A DNA stretch of 64,000 bases from CAYRNY01 sp964425755 (GCA_964425755.1 CAYRNY010000006.1:1-64000), one strand, 5' to 3'. Shown: positions 45,221 to 54,165, counted from the stretch's first letter. The notes: a model not told the origin generated them from the sequence alone. Translations and numbers: made by a program.

Positions 45221-45688
45221 CTAGATACCCCCCACCGCGTATTTTTCCAGCTGCTCGGGCGTGTAGACTTGCATGAGTTCCAGCTCAATACCGCCTGCTT
45301 CCTGGTCCAGGAACGCGACCCAGCCTTCGGGATGTGGGTGGCTGCCCTTGACCTTGCACGCGGCGCATTCTTTGAGCGTCGCGCCGTTGGCCTGAGCCTC
45401 TTCAAGCGCCTTGTCGATATCCGGGACGGCATAACAAATGTGGTGCAGCCCCTCGTAACCACGCGCTTTGATCCAGGCGTCAAAACGCCCACCCTCGTCC
45501 AACGACTGGCATAACTGGTATTCCACGTCACCGACGTTAAAGATGGCGACACGATTCCGTGACTTGGGGTAATCCTCGACTTTTGCGTCATGCCCGATGC
45601 CCAGCAAGTCCTGATACGTCTTTAGCGCGGCGTGTGCGTCACGAACAGCAAACGCCATATGTTTGATATAAGTGCCTTCCATGGTCAT
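45221..45688 (-). CDS. VOC-superfamily (glyoxalase-like) protein
   Basis: A 155-residue protein with two beta-alpha-beta-beta-beta modules: YIKHMAFAVRDAHAALKTYQ with a metal His, LHHICYAVPDIDKALEEAQA with the second His, and AGGIELELMQVY with the metal Glu. The motifs match methylmalonyl-CoA epimerase and glyoxalase I relatives. It may epimerise or isomerise a pathway intermediate. It lies between a DUF4438 gene and the Ldh-family gene with short spacing. Confidence 0.88.
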   Translation of the reverse strand: MTMEGTYIKHMAFAVRDAHAALKTYQDLLGIGHDAKVEDYPKSRNRVAIFNVGDVEYQLCQSLDEGGRFDAWIKARGYEGLHHICYAVPDIDKALEEAQANGATLKECAACKVKGSHPHPEGWVAFLDQEAGGIELELMQVYTPEQLEKYAVGGI

Positions 45689-45712
45689 GTCTCCACGTTT
45701 GGATTGAAGGTT

Positions 45713-46594
45713 TCACGCTTGCAAATCAAATACACTCTTCAGGTTGACGCCAGGCGTGATGCTCGGCGCAATATCTGATTCGACGGATGTCATCAGCAGC
45801 GTAATGCCGGGGCCATAACCCGCGCGCGGGCTGTCGCCTTGCCCGATCACGCCGATCCCGACCGCGCCCCGCAGGTAACCGTGATTCCAGCTGCTGTCAT
45901 AATCGGTCAGCGCGACCACGTCGCCCAGCCGCAGACCATCCAGGCCCGCTTCCTTAAGGGCGTCGTGATCTTTGGTCTGAATGTGCAGCGAGCCGCCTTC
46001 GCTGGTGAGTCCCGCGCCTGCACCCAGCAGGTGCGGTGGCACAACACCCACCACCGGCACGCTCAGTTGGCCCTCGGAATTTGTCGCCACTTCCAGGTTC
46101 GCCAGTAATTCGGGCGAGCAGCTTTTGAGCTTCACATCGGGATGGTCGAGCAATTCGAGGCCGACGCCTTTAGCGCGCACCACGATCTTGTCACCGATCG
46201 CCATACGTTCGCGGACTGCGGCGGAGAAATGGATGATAACGTGTTCGGAAAAGCGGCCCGACTTGCCGGTGACAACGCCGCGCTCACCTTGCGCGCCGCC
46301 GGTCATGACGACGGCAGTGTTGCCAACACAGGATAGGATATTCAGCCCGCGATTTCCGCGATCGTCCTTGAGCGCAATGCTTACACCCGGGTGGATGCAA
46401 TCCGCCAGCCAGCCATACGCCGAGTCGCCAACGGACACGTTGTAGACAATGCCGCCGTATGTGGGCAGTAGGAACGGTTTACCATCCGCATCGAGCCGGT
46501 ACGGTTCTGCCGGCAGACCGGGGAAGCCCGGCGATGCAATCTGGCCCATCACCGATACTGAAACCAGCCGATCAGCATTCGTTCTGACGCTCAT
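45713..46594 (-). CDS. DUF4438 domain protein (second of tandem pair)
   Basis: A 293-residue protein with the DUF4438 blocks LPTYGGIVYNVSVGDSAYGW, CIHPGVSIALKDDRGNRGLN, CVGNTAVVMTGGAQGERGVV and IGDKIVVRAKGVGLELLDHP. It is a paralogue of the upstream gene at 46591-47457, with which it overlaps by four bases. The family has no firmly known function; glycine-rich turns and beta character suggest a beta-barrel. Being coupled at the head of the operon suggests the two form a heteromer and act at an early step. Confidence 0.88.
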   Translation of the reverse strand: MSVRTNADRLVSVSVMGQIASPGFPGLPAEPYRLDADGKPFLLPTYGGIVYNVSVGDSAYGWLADCIHPGVSIALKDDRGNRGLNILSCVGNTAVVMTGGAQGERGVVTGKSGRFSEHVIIHFSAAVRERMAIGDKIVVRAKGVGLELLDHPDVKLKSCSPELLANLEVATNSEGQLSVPVVGVVPPHLLGAGAGLTSEGGSLHIQTKDHDALKEAGLDGLRLGDVVALTDYDSSWNHGYLRGAVGIGVIGQGDSPRAGYGPGITLLMTSVESDIAPSITPGVNLKSVFDLQA

Positions 46595-47457
46595 GACGCC
46601 TCCCGTAAGTTGAGGTAGTGCGCAATATTGGCTTGCGGATCAATGGTCCATTCGATGTATGACTCTGGGCAGGTCATTAATGTCAGGAGGCCAGGGCCAT
46701 GCCCGGTCATGATGGAATCGCCGTGAATGCACAGCGCAATACTCACAGCGCCTTCCCGGTAGCCGCGTCCATAGCGGTGGTCGGCGTTTGGGATGACAAC
46801 GAGATCGCCCAGACGCATCTGGTCGATACCGAGTTCAGCCATCAATGCACGATCGCCTGACATCAAATCTTGGTCGACAAATTCCGAGTTCAACTCCGCG
46901 CCTGATCCCATGATGCGTGGCGGCAATTCCATCGTGACGGGCACGCGGATCGTCTGGTCATCGACGGCTTCGATCGGGATGCTGTCGATCAGGGTAGGGC
47001 TGCATTTCTTAAGCTCAATCTGAGGATAGTCAGTGAAGGCCAGGCCCCGTCCATGAGCAATGATCTGGATCGTGTCACCAACGCACAGCAAGTCATTTGC
47101 GTCCGATGGTAAATCCACCAGCAGCCGCGCATGCTCCCCCGTCACAATACCTTCGGCGCCCGCGGCGAGACCACTCGTGACAATCGCGCGGTTGCCAATG
47201 CAGGTCAGGTAATGCAATGCGAAATCGGCATCTTGCTCAGGGTTGGCAATCGATACGCCGGGCTCGACATGATCGCCGGCCCAGCCGAATGCCGGATCAC
47301 CCACCCGGGCGTTGTACGCCACTCCAGCCATGCCGGGAAGTACGCGCGAAATACCACTGGCGTCGGGGATGTAACCAGGGTAGCGCAAGCCGGGCTGGCT
47401 GACTTGCCCCGCAACAGCGATCTGGACTAACTGATCAGCATTCGTTTTCAATGCCAT
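46591..47457 (-). CDS. DUF4438 domain protein (first of tandem pair)
   Basis: A 288-residue paralogue of the next gene: MALKTNADQLVQIAVAGQVS, LPGMAGVAYNARVGDPAFGW, HVEPGVSIANPEQDADFALH and CIGNRAIVTSGLAAGAEGIV. The start at 47457 is chosen because GGAGCAG lies upstream and the sequence there matches the start of its paralogue; the longer frame to 47601 would run through the promoter. It is the first gene of the minus-strand island arm and lies 114 bases from the central operator. Function unknown. Confidence 0.88.
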   Translation of the reverse strand: MALKTNADQLVQIAVAGQVSQPGLRYPGYIPDASGISRVLPGMAGVAYNARVGDPAFGWAGDHVEPGVSIANPEQDADFALHYLTCIGNRAIVTSGLAAGAEGIVTGEHARLLVDLPSDANDLLCVGDTIQIIAHGRGLAFTDYPQIELKKCSPTLIDSIPIEAVDDQTIRVPVTMELPPRIMGSGAELNSEFVDQDLMSGDRALMAELGIDQMRLGDLVVIPNADHRYGRGYREGAVSIALCIHGDSIMTGHGPGLLTLMTCPESYIEWTIDPQANIAHYLNLREAS

Positions 47458-47529
47458 TGGCTGATCTGCTCCGTTTGTACAAAATACACGAACTCTTTGA
47501 ATTAAGAAGAATGGGCATGTTTCAATTAG

Positions 47530-47558
47530 TTGACACGCATTTTGCTGCCTCCTATAAT
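47530..47558 (+). promoter_or_regulatory. Consensus sigma-70 promoter for the plus-strand island arm
   Basis: TTGACA (47530-47535), a 17-base spacer, TATAAT (47553-47558): both boxes match the consensus exactly. Transcription should start near 47565, just before the 22-bp palindrome, and run into the GntR gene. Confidence 0.85.
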
Positions 47559-47571
47559 TTAGTTTGCTTAT

Positions 47572-47593
47572 GGTCGATTGTCGACAATCGACC
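47572..47593. promoter_or_regulatory. 22-bp palindromic operator between two facing promoters
   Basis: GGTCGATTGTC followed directly by its exact reverse complement. It sits just downstream of both start sites. Additional half-sites GACAAT (47597-47602) and CGATTGTC (47621-47628) flank it. Most likely the binding site of the GntR regulator encoded at 47635. Confidence 0.85.
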
Positions 47594-47600
47594 GGCGACA

Positions 47601-47630
47601 ATTATAGGGTTAGCGAAACACGATTGTCAA
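47601..47630 (-). promoter_or_regulatory. Consensus sigma-70 promoter for the minus-strand island arm
   Basis: On the minus strand: TTGACA (47630-47625), an 18-base spacer, TATAAT (47606-47601). Transcription should start near 47594, cross the palindrome and enter the DUF4438 gene. The -35 box overlaps the CGATTGTC half-site. Confidence 0.85.
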
Positions 47631-47634
47631 GAAA

Positions 47635-48327
47635 ATGACTACTAACAGCTCATTGAACCAACTCAACAACAAACCGCTTCGCGAGCAGGTTGTCGATGCG
47701 TTGCGCGATGCGATTGTGCAAGGCGAATTCAAGCCCGGCCAGACGTTAGTTGAGACGGATCTGGCCAATCAGTTGGGAGTGAGTAGAGCCCCAGTCCGGG
47801 AAGCGCTGCAAATTCTGAACGGCGAAGGATTGCTGGAAACAGTGCCCTACCACGGCACAACCGTGCGACGGCTGACCAAGACCGATATTGAGGAACTCTA
47901 CAGCCTGCGCAGCGTGCTGGAGGCCTTCGCGGTCCGTCGGATTATTGCCCGCAAACGTCCCGAGGATATCAAGGTATTGCGAGCGCATTTTCAGGATATG
48001 TTGAAAACAGCCGAAGAGGGCGACCTCCGGAAGATCAACGATATTGATCGCTCATTTCACACAACTTTGATTGAACTGAGTGGGCACAGCATGCTCATCT
48101 CGATCTGGAGCAGCGTCTCACTGCGTGTGCGGCAGGTGATGGCATTGTTGAACGAGCTGAACGCCGACATGAAGCAGATCGCCTATAACCATCTCCCGTT
48201 GATCGAAGCGATCGAGGCCGGCGATGAGGAAAAGGCAACTGAGCTAATCGCGCGGCACGTCGCCGCAACTGGCGAACTGATCGCTGCCGGCTGGGTCGAG
48301 CAGGAACCGGAAGAAGAAGCCCGATGA
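47635..48327 (+). CDS. GntR-family regulator, FadR/FCD type
   Basis: A 230-residue repressor: N-terminal winged helix LREQVVDALRDAIVQGEFKP then SRAPVREALQILNGEGLLE, and a helical FCD effector domain with the metal-binding residues in DIDRSFHTTLIELSGHSMLI and a later His pair (ARHVAATGE). Such regulators respond to carboxylic acids or amino-acid derivatives. No clear ribosome site precedes the ATG. The 22-bp palindrome 42 bases upstream is the likely target, which would make it autoregulated and the common switch of both arms. Stop overlaps the next start. Confidence 0.92.
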   Translation: MTTNSSLNQLNNKPLREQVVDALRDAIVQGEFKPGQTLVETDLANQLGVSRAPVREALQILNGEGLLETVPYHGTTVRRLTKTDIEELYSLRSVLEAFAVRRIIARKRPEDIKVLRAHFQDMLKTAEEGDLRKINDIDRSFHTTLIELSGHSMLISIWSSVSLRVRQVMALLNELNADMKQIAYNHLPLIEAIEAGDEEKATELIARHVAATGELIAAGWVEQEPEEEAR

Positions 48328-49280
48328 TGCCACGACTCCGCGTGCTGGTCACGGGCGCTGGTGGATTTGTCGGGCGCAGCATCGTCCGGGCACTGCTCGA
48401 CGCAGGACATGCTGTCGTCGCCCTGGATCGCGCGTTTGACGGTGACTTGCGCCGGAGATGGCAGGATCGTCGGGATGCTCAACTGGACGTACTCGAAGCT
48501 GAAACGTCCCAACTTCCGGTACTCACCGTTGATGGCATTATTCACGCGGCGGCACTCACAGCTGGCCCCGAAGAAACCCGGCAGACGCCCGAAGCGCATC
48601 TACACGCCAATCTTGATCCACTGTTGCATGTGCTGGAATGGGCCGAAAACCATAATGTCAGGCGCACGATCATCCTGAGTTCCGACGCCGTGTTCAGGTC
48701 CAGCCAGCCGGGACCAATCAGGGAAGCAGATCCGGTATCGCCGCTGGGATTGTACGCGGTGGCTAAGTCGACCGCAGAGATGTTGTGCGAGACGCTGCGC
48801 GAACATCACCAGCGTGATGTGATAGCGGTCCGGTTGGGCAATATCTATGGGCCGGAAGAGCGCACCCGGCCAACCCGTCCGCGTGTGAGCCTGGTCAGGC
48901 GGATGGTCGACCAGGCGCTGCGACAAGGTATGCTGAACGTATACCGGCAGTCGATCGCGCAGGACTGGACTTATGCCCCCGATGTGGGGCGGGCGCTGCT
49001 CGCGCTGCTTGAGGCTCCTACATTGCAGCATCATCTGTATAACGTGGCGTCTGAACAGCGGTTCACTGAACTGGATATCGCGCACACCATACAGGCGATT
49101 GTGCCAGAAGTTGAGCTGCGAATGCACGAAGGAACTGCTCCTCAAGCTAATGCCGAAGCCCGGCATGGATACCTAAGCAGCGAGCGAATCCGGCGCGAAC
49201 TAGGTTTCGATCAATGGACTCCATTTTCTGAAGGATTGCGGTCCGTCATACATTGGCAAAAAGCGGAGTTGGCACAGTGA
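48324..49280 (+). CDS. NAD-dependent epimerase/dehydratase family protein
   Basis: A 318-residue extended SDR: VLVTGAGGFVGRSIVRALLD cofactor loop, IIHAAALTAG, the catalytic Tyr-x-x-x-Lys in GLYAVAKSTAEML, and AVRLGNIYGPEERTRPTRPR. Relatives act on nucleotide sugars or on free uronic acids and sugar lactones. Its start overlaps the GntR stop by four bases. In this cluster it may oxidise or epimerise a sugar-like part of the substrate. Confidence 0.9.
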   Translation: MMPRLRVLVTGAGGFVGRSIVRALLDAGHAVVALDRAFDGDLRRRWQDRRDAQLDVLEAETSQLPVLTVDGIIHAAALTAGPEETRQTPEAHLHANLDPLLHVLEWAENHNVRRTIILSSDAVFRSSQPGPIREADPVSPLGLYAVAKSTAEMLCETLREHHQRDVIAVRLGNIYGPEERTRPTRPRVSLVRRMVDQALRQGMLNVYRQSIAQDWTYAPDVGRALLALLEAPTLQHHLYNVASEQRFTELDIAHTIQAIVPEVELRMHEGTAPQANAEARHGYLSSERIRRELGFDQWTPFSEGLRSVIHWQKAELAQ

Positions 49281-50311
49281 CAACTGATCTACGGATCATA
49301 CTGGCAGGCGTAGGCGTGCGCGGGCGTTACTGGGCTGAGGTGATCAATCGATCGCCGCGCTGTGAAATCGCCGCGTATGCCGACCCTAACCCCGATGCAT
49401 GCGAGCACGCGGTTGTGGCATTTGGAGACCATCCCGTATTCGCGTCGGCCGAGGAAGCACTGGCGGTTCTGCCCGATGCCAACGCGCTTATTCTTGCCAA
49501 TCCGCCGATTGGCCGCGAAAGCCAGATTCGCGCCGCAATCGAGCGCAGCGTACCGATGCTGATCGAGAAGCCACTAGCGCTCAGCCTGTCAGAAGCTGCC
49601 CACCTGGTTTCATTGGCTGAAGCGGCAGGCGTCCCGTTGATGGTGGGCCTCAACTTTCGCTATCTCGCCGTTACCCAGGCAACAAAAGCGCTGCTTGAGC
49701 GCGAAACCGTTGGACAGCCTGAATTCGCGCGTTTCACCTATGAACGCTACCGGGACGGCCACCGCCCCGACCTGAACAAATATCCGCTGACGATGGCGCA
49801 CCCGATGCTGTGGGAGCAGTCGATCCACCACTTTGATCTGCTGCGATTTGTCTATGGTCAGGAGCCGGTCTTCGTGCAGTGCCAGACGTGGAATCCATCA
49901 TGGAGCATGTACGCAGATGATACGAATGTTGCGGCGATTATCAAGTTTGACGGCGGTATGATCGTCAATTACCAGGGCACGTGGCAGGGCAACTGGAATA
50001 CGCCACATTTTGAGTGGCGCACCGAATGTACTGATGGAATTATCAGCCAGCGCGAGCAGTTTGGCGCGCTGCATTACGCCCAGCGCGATGATGCGCAGTT
50101 AACGCCAGTGGACCTGCCGCCGCACGAAACCTGGATTACGGAAACGGCACGGTTACTCGATGCGTTCGTGCGGTCGGTTGTGGATGGTGCACCATTGGAA
50201 TGTAGTGGGCGAGATCACCTTATATCGCTGGCGATGTTGGAGGCTTGTATTCAGTCGAGCACCCAGCAGCGCAGTGTCCCGATTTCTGATGTGCTCCCTA
50301 TGAAGACCTGA
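49277..50311 (+). CDS. Gfo/Idh/MocA-family oxidoreductase (first of two)
   Basis: A 344-residue enzyme: IILAGVGVRGRYWAEVINRS is the dinucleotide-binding start, MLIEKPLALSLSEAAHLVSL carries the Glu-Lys-Pro motif, and WEQSIHHFDLLRFVYGQEPV holds the catalytic His of the C-terminal domain. The GTG at 49277 is preferred because it overlaps the previous stop (GTGA) and has CGGAG upstream. Members oxidise or reduce hydroxyls of sugars and cyclitols using NAD(P). Substrate unknown. Confidence 0.9.
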   Translation: MTTDLRIILAGVGVRGRYWAEVINRSPRCEIAAYADPNPDACEHAVVAFGDHPVFASAEEALAVLPDANALILANPPIGRESQIRAAIERSVPMLIEKPLALSLSEAAHLVSLAEAAGVPLMVGLNFRYLAVTQATKALLERETVGQPEFARFTYERYRDGHRPDLNKYPLTMAHPMLWEQSIHHFDLLRFVYGQEPVFVQCQTWNPSWSMYADDTNVAAIIKFDGGMIVNYQGTWQGNWNTPHFEWRTECTDGIISQREQFGALHYAQRDDAQLTPVDLPPHETWITETARLLDAFVRSVVDGAPLECSGRDHLISLAMLEACIQSSTQQRSVPISDVLPMKT

Positions 50312-50424
50312 GTTGACCCATTACGCTCAATTTGAACAAGGAGGTGCTATACGTCCCACAGTCATGATATGTTGAGTCGCTGTCCCGCTCCTGTCTACCT
50401 TTTTTGATGAGTTTGGAGAGAAAC

Positions 50425-52008
50425 ATGGTCAAGTTTCGCACCTTAGGCACGATGTTCATCTTACTGGCACTGCTGGTAGGCGTTTTGCCTTTTTCAGTGA
50501 GTGCACAAGCACCGGGCCCGGATGAGAATACACTGGTTATCGCCCAGACGACTGACGTTCAGAGCCTCGATCCGCCTCAGGTTGGGTCGCGCCCGGACGA
50601 CAACGTAGCGCGACATATGTTTGCCACCCTGTACGAGATCGATGACTTTGGCAACATTGAGCCTCTGCTGGCCAACGACTACCGGGTGTCCGAAGACGGC
50701 ACCGAGTGGACCTTCACGCTGAATGAAGGTCTGACCTGTCACGATGGCGAGCCCCTGACCGCTGAAGATGTTGCCTACACCTTCCAGCGCGCAGCGGACC
50801 CGGCCAACGAATTCACGGGTAACACCCCTGGTTTCATTTTCGCTTCTATGGCCTATGTGGATGCACGTGCCGACAGCGAGCTGGAAGCAACGATCGTCCT
50901 GGAACGCTACCAGTCGATCGCTCTGGGTCTGATCGCTGAAGTACACATCCACTGCAAGGACTCCTACGAGGCGATGTCGCTTGAAGAAGCCGCCAGCAAC
51001 CCGGTTGGCTCCGGCCCGTATCAGTTCGTTGAATGGGTCAAAGACGACTATCTGGTGATGGAAAAATGGGATGGCTGGCAGTTCGAGGAACCATACTTCG
51101 AACGTATTGTCTGGCGTGTCATCCCCGAGGACTCAACTCGTACCGCTGAACTGATCGCCGGCAACGTTGATATTATCACCAACGTGCATCCCGACCAGCA
51201 TGACGCGGTCAACGCCTCCGATAACGCTTCCGTGATCCCGGTTGAAGGTCTGCGCCGTATCTACGTAGGCTTCAATTTCACGGACAACTTCCAATCCGAA
51301 TGTGCCCAGGCGATCCAGAACACAGATGTGCGTGTCGCGCTGCAATACGCCGTCGATGTGCCGACAATCTGTGAGGCGCTGCTCGGTGTGCCCTGCGATC
51401 GCGCGACAGGTCCTGTGAACTCGCCGAACGATCACCCCGACCTGGAGCCGTATCCCTACGATCCGGACATGGCCGAACAGCTGTTGGATGAGGCCGGTTA
51501 TCCGCGTGGTGACGATGGCTGGCGCCTGGAATGCACGCTGCAAGCGGGTCGTGATCGCTATCTGAACGATGTCAACGTCGTGCTGTCGATCTGCCAGTAC
51601 CTCGAAGATGTGGGCGTCAAGACCGAATGTGACCTGATGGACTTCCGTGCCGGGTTCATCCCGGCGCTCGTGTCACAGCAGGCTGGCGAGATGTTCTTCG
51701 TCGGTTCCGGTGGCGGTAACTGGAACGCGCTGTATGAGATGGCCGACTTCGCCAGCGAGACATCCAACCCGAACTACGGCTTCTGGGATAACCAGGAATG
51801 GTTCGAGCGTTGGCGCAGCCTCGGAGATATCCGCGATCCTGAACAGGAACGCGAAGTCGTGGTAGAGATGTTGGACGTCTTCTACAACGATCCGCCCTGG
51901 ATCCTGCTCTACATGCAGCCGGACTTCTACGGTGTGAGCGACCGCCTGGACTGGCAGCCGCGCCGTGACGAGTGGGTGGTGACCACCAACGCAACACTCA
52001 CGGAGTAA
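50425..52008 (+). CDS. Peptide/nickel-type ABC transporter substrate-binding protein
   Basis: A 527-residue SBP family 5 protein. A signal peptide (FRTLGTMFILLALLVGVLPF, cleavage near VSAQAPG) precedes the family start NTLVIAQTTDVQSLDPPQVG, then EWTFTLNEGLTCHDGEPLTA and EDVAYTFQRAADP, all typical of DppA/OppA-like proteins. GGAGAG precedes the ATG at 50425. It captures the extracellular substrate for the two permeases downstream. A GC-rich hairpin follows its stop. Confidence 0.93.
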   Translation: MVKFRTLGTMFILLALLVGVLPFSVSAQAPGPDENTLVIAQTTDVQSLDPPQVGSRPDDNVARHMFATLYEIDDFGNIEPLLANDYRVSEDGTEWTFTLNEGLTCHDGEPLTAEDVAYTFQRAADPANEFTGNTPGFIFASMAYVDARADSELEATIVLERYQSIALGLIAEVHIHCKDSYEAMSLEEAASNPVGSGPYQFVEWVKDDYLVMEKWDGWQFEEPYFERIVWRVIPEDSTRTAELIAGNVDIITNVHPDQHDAVNASDNASVIPVEGLRRIYVGFNFTDNFQSECAQAIQNTDVRVALQYAVDVPTICEALLGVPCDRATGPVNSPNDHPDLEPYPYDPDMAEQLLDEAGYPRGDDGWRLECTLQAGRDRYLNDVNVVLSICQYLEDVGVKTECDLMDFRAGFIPALVSQQAGEMFFVGSGGGNWNALYEMADFASETSNPNYGFWDNQEWFERWRSLGDIRDPEQEREVVVEMLDVFYNDPPWILLYMQPDFYGVSDRLDWQPRRDEWVVTTNATLTE

Positions 52009-52030
52009 CACTCGTTTCGCAATAGTGTCA

Positions 52031-52065
52031 GGGGCACGCACGCAGCAGCACCGTGTGCGTGCCCC
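52031..52065 (+). promoter_or_regulatory. Stem-loop between binding-protein and permease genes
   Basis: GGGGCACGCAC (52031-52041) and its exact inverse (52055-52065) form an 11-bp GC stem with a 13-base loop. No T-tract follows, so it is more likely an mRNA-stabilising or processing element than a full terminator. Confidence 0.65.
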
Positions 52066-52113
52066 CTTCCCTACCAATAGTTGGAAAATCGCAGTCGCCA
52101 TGGGCAAATAAAG

Positions 52114-53091
52114 ATGACTCAATTCCTGATACGGCGCGTTCTACAATCCATCATCGTGGTCTTTGGCGTGACAGTGCTGTCGTTTTTTTCGCTCCACCTG
52201 GCGGGTGATCCCACGCTGCTGTACGTCAGCGACCGCGCCAGTGACGCGGAAATCGAGGAGACACGTCACAGGCTCGGCTTTGATCGGCCGGTGCACGAGC
52301 AGTATTTGAACTTCTTGGAAGGTATGGTTCAAGGCGACTTTGGAAAATCGCTTGTCACAAAGACTCCGGCTCTGGATCTGATCCGGGACCGGTTGCCAGC
52401 AACAATTGAACTGACGGCATTCGCAATGTTCATCGCGATCGTGTTCTCGATCCCGATTGGCCTGTTCGCGGCGACCAAGCGCGGAACATCCTTCGACGGC
52501 GGCATTATGCTCTTCGCGATCTTTGGCCAGTCGATACCCAGCTTCTGGTTAGGGATCATGCTCATGTTATATGTCGGTTTGAACTGGGGACTGCTGCCGA
52601 TTTCGGGACATGTGCCGCTGCTCGATCCGCTGCTCGATGGGGATTTCGAAAAATTCGCGACTAATGTGCCAGGTGCGTTGGAACATCTGATCCTGCCGGG
52701 CTTCACGATTGCAATGTTCTCGCTGTCGCGAAATGCACGCCTGATCCGTTCCTCAATGCTGGAAGTGCTGGCGCTCGATTATGTCCGAACCGCGCGCTCG
52801 AAAGGATTACGCGAACGCACAGTCATTATTCGGCACGCTTTCCGCAACGCCCTTATCCCCTTCGTGACAATTCTTGGCCTGGAGTTTGGGTTTCTTCTTA
52901 GTGGAGTTGTCGTTGTCGAAACCGTCTTCTCTTGGCCGGGTGTAGGGCGGCTGGTGTTCAATTCAATCAATCAGCGCGATATCCCCGTCGTGCAGGCCAC
53001 GGTGGTCATCTTCTCGCTGATGTTTGTGGGCTTGAATCTGCTCGTCGATCTGATCTATGCCCGTCTTGACCCGCGCATTCGTCTAAGCTAG
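52114..53091 (+). CDS. DppB-type ABC transporter permease
   Basis: A 325-residue permease: FLIRRVLQSIIVVFGVTVLS is the usual first helix, followed by LGFDRPVHEQYLNFLEGMVQ then GDFGKS, and the EAA-like loop LDYVRTARSKGLRERTVIIR ahead of HAFRNALIP. The ATG at 52114 starts the recognisable family N-terminus. It pairs with the DppC-type permease 14 bases downstream. Confidence 0.93.
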   Translation: MTQFLIRRVLQSIIVVFGVTVLSFFSLHLAGDPTLLYVSDRASDAEIEETRHRLGFDRPVHEQYLNFLEGMVQGDFGKSLVTKTPALDLIRDRLPATIELTAFAMFIAIVFSIPIGLFAATKRGTSFDGGIMLFAIFGQSIPSFWLGIMLMLYVGLNWGLLPISGHVPLLDPLLDGDFEKFATNVPGALEHLILPGFTIAMFSLSRNARLIRSSMLEVLALDYVRTARSKGLRERTVIIRHAFRNALIPFVTILGLEFGFLLSGVVVVETVFSWPGVGRLVFNSINQRDIPVVQATVVIFSLMFVGLNLLVDLIYARLDPRIRLS

Positions 53092-53105
53092 TCAGTGGAA
53101 AACCT

Positions 53106-54056
53106 ATGGCTGATCAATCTTCTTTGAGCATACCGGTTACCGGGGCTGAGCCAGAAATTCTCTCGCTGAATTTGCCGACCGTAAAAGTTTCAGTCTGGCG
53201 ACGTGCACGCATCAGTTTGCTGCGCGCGCGCTGGCCAGTCCTGGCGCTGTTGATCCTTGCGGCTGTGACATTCCTGGCGATCTTTGGCCCCCGTATCGCT
53301 CCCAAAGACCCCAACCGTCTGACCCTGGCGGCTCGCCTCCTGCCCCCCATGCAAGAAAACCGGCAGGGCGAAGTCGAATATTACCTGGGCACCGATGATC
53401 TGGGGCGGGACGTGCTCTCACGCTTGATCTATGGTGCGCGCATTTCGCTTGCCGTAGGCTTTGTCGCAGTCTTCATTGGCGGTACGATAGGCACACTGTT
53501 GGGGCTGCTGGCGGGATTTTTCGGTGGTCGAATAGACGACATTATTATGCGTGTGGCCGACATTCAGCTCGCGTTCCCATTCATCCTGCTCGCGATCATG
53601 GTGTTGGTGGTGTTGGGGTCAGGTGTGCTCAACCTGGTCCTGGTGCTTGGGCTTGGGCAGTGGGTGACATACGCTCGTATTGCGCGTGGCGAAACAATCT
53701 CCCAGCGTGAAAAGGAATATATCGAAGCCGCGCGCAGCATCGGGGCGAACAATTTTCGCATCATATTTCTAGGGATTCTGCCGAACATCCTTGCGCCATT
53801 GATCGTGATCGCCTCTTTCAATGTTGCAAGCGTGATCCTGGCTGAGGCGGCACTCTCTTTTCTGGGGCTGGGCGTGCCGCCGACCGTGCCGACCTGGGGC
53901 GGTATGCTGGCCGAGAGCCGCGATCAACTGCTGGCAAATCGTTGGTGGTTGGCCGTGTTCCCCGGCGTGGCGATCATGCTGACGGTGTTGTCACTGAACA
54001 TTCTGGGCGACTGGCTACGCGACTTTCTGGATCCGCGTCTGCGTGGCACGGTCTAG
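53106..54056 (+). CDS. DppC-type ABC transporter permease
   Basis: A 316-residue permease with a short soluble N-terminus, KDPNRLTLAARLLPP and YLGTDDLGRDVLSRLIYGAR (family signature), and the EAA loop YIEAARSIGANNFRIIFLGI before LPNILAPLIV. No DppD/DppF ATPase follows, although these normally complete the operon. The ATPases must be supplied from elsewhere for this importer to work. Confidence 0.93.
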   Translation: MADQSSLSIPVTGAEPEILSLNLPTVKVSVWRRARISLLRARWPVLALLILAAVTFLAIFGPRIAPKDPNRLTLAARLLPPMQENRQGEVEYYLGTDDLGRDVLSRLIYGARISLAVGFVAVFIGGTIGTLLGLLAGFFGGRIDDIIMRVADIQLAFPFILLAIMVLVVLGSGVLNLVLVLGLGQWVTYARIARGETISQREKEYIEAARSIGANNFRIIFLGILPNILAPLIVIASFNVASVILAEAALSFLGLGVPPTVPTWGGMLAESRDQLLANRWWLAVFPGVAIMLTVLSLNILGDWLRDFLDPRLRGTV

Positions 54057-54165
54057 CGTGTACCGACATTGCGCAGCATACGGGGTATCACCTGAATATG
54101 CTGGAACGCGCTCGCGCGATGGACTCATTTGCATTCCACGAACACGATCATGAGAAAAGGTCATT

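Noticed and set aside
50338..50344. Strong Shine-Dalgarno-like AAGGAGG without a gene behind it
   Set aside because: The following GTG opens only a few codons before a stop, and the true SBP start at 50425 has its own site. Probably chance or a decayed start.
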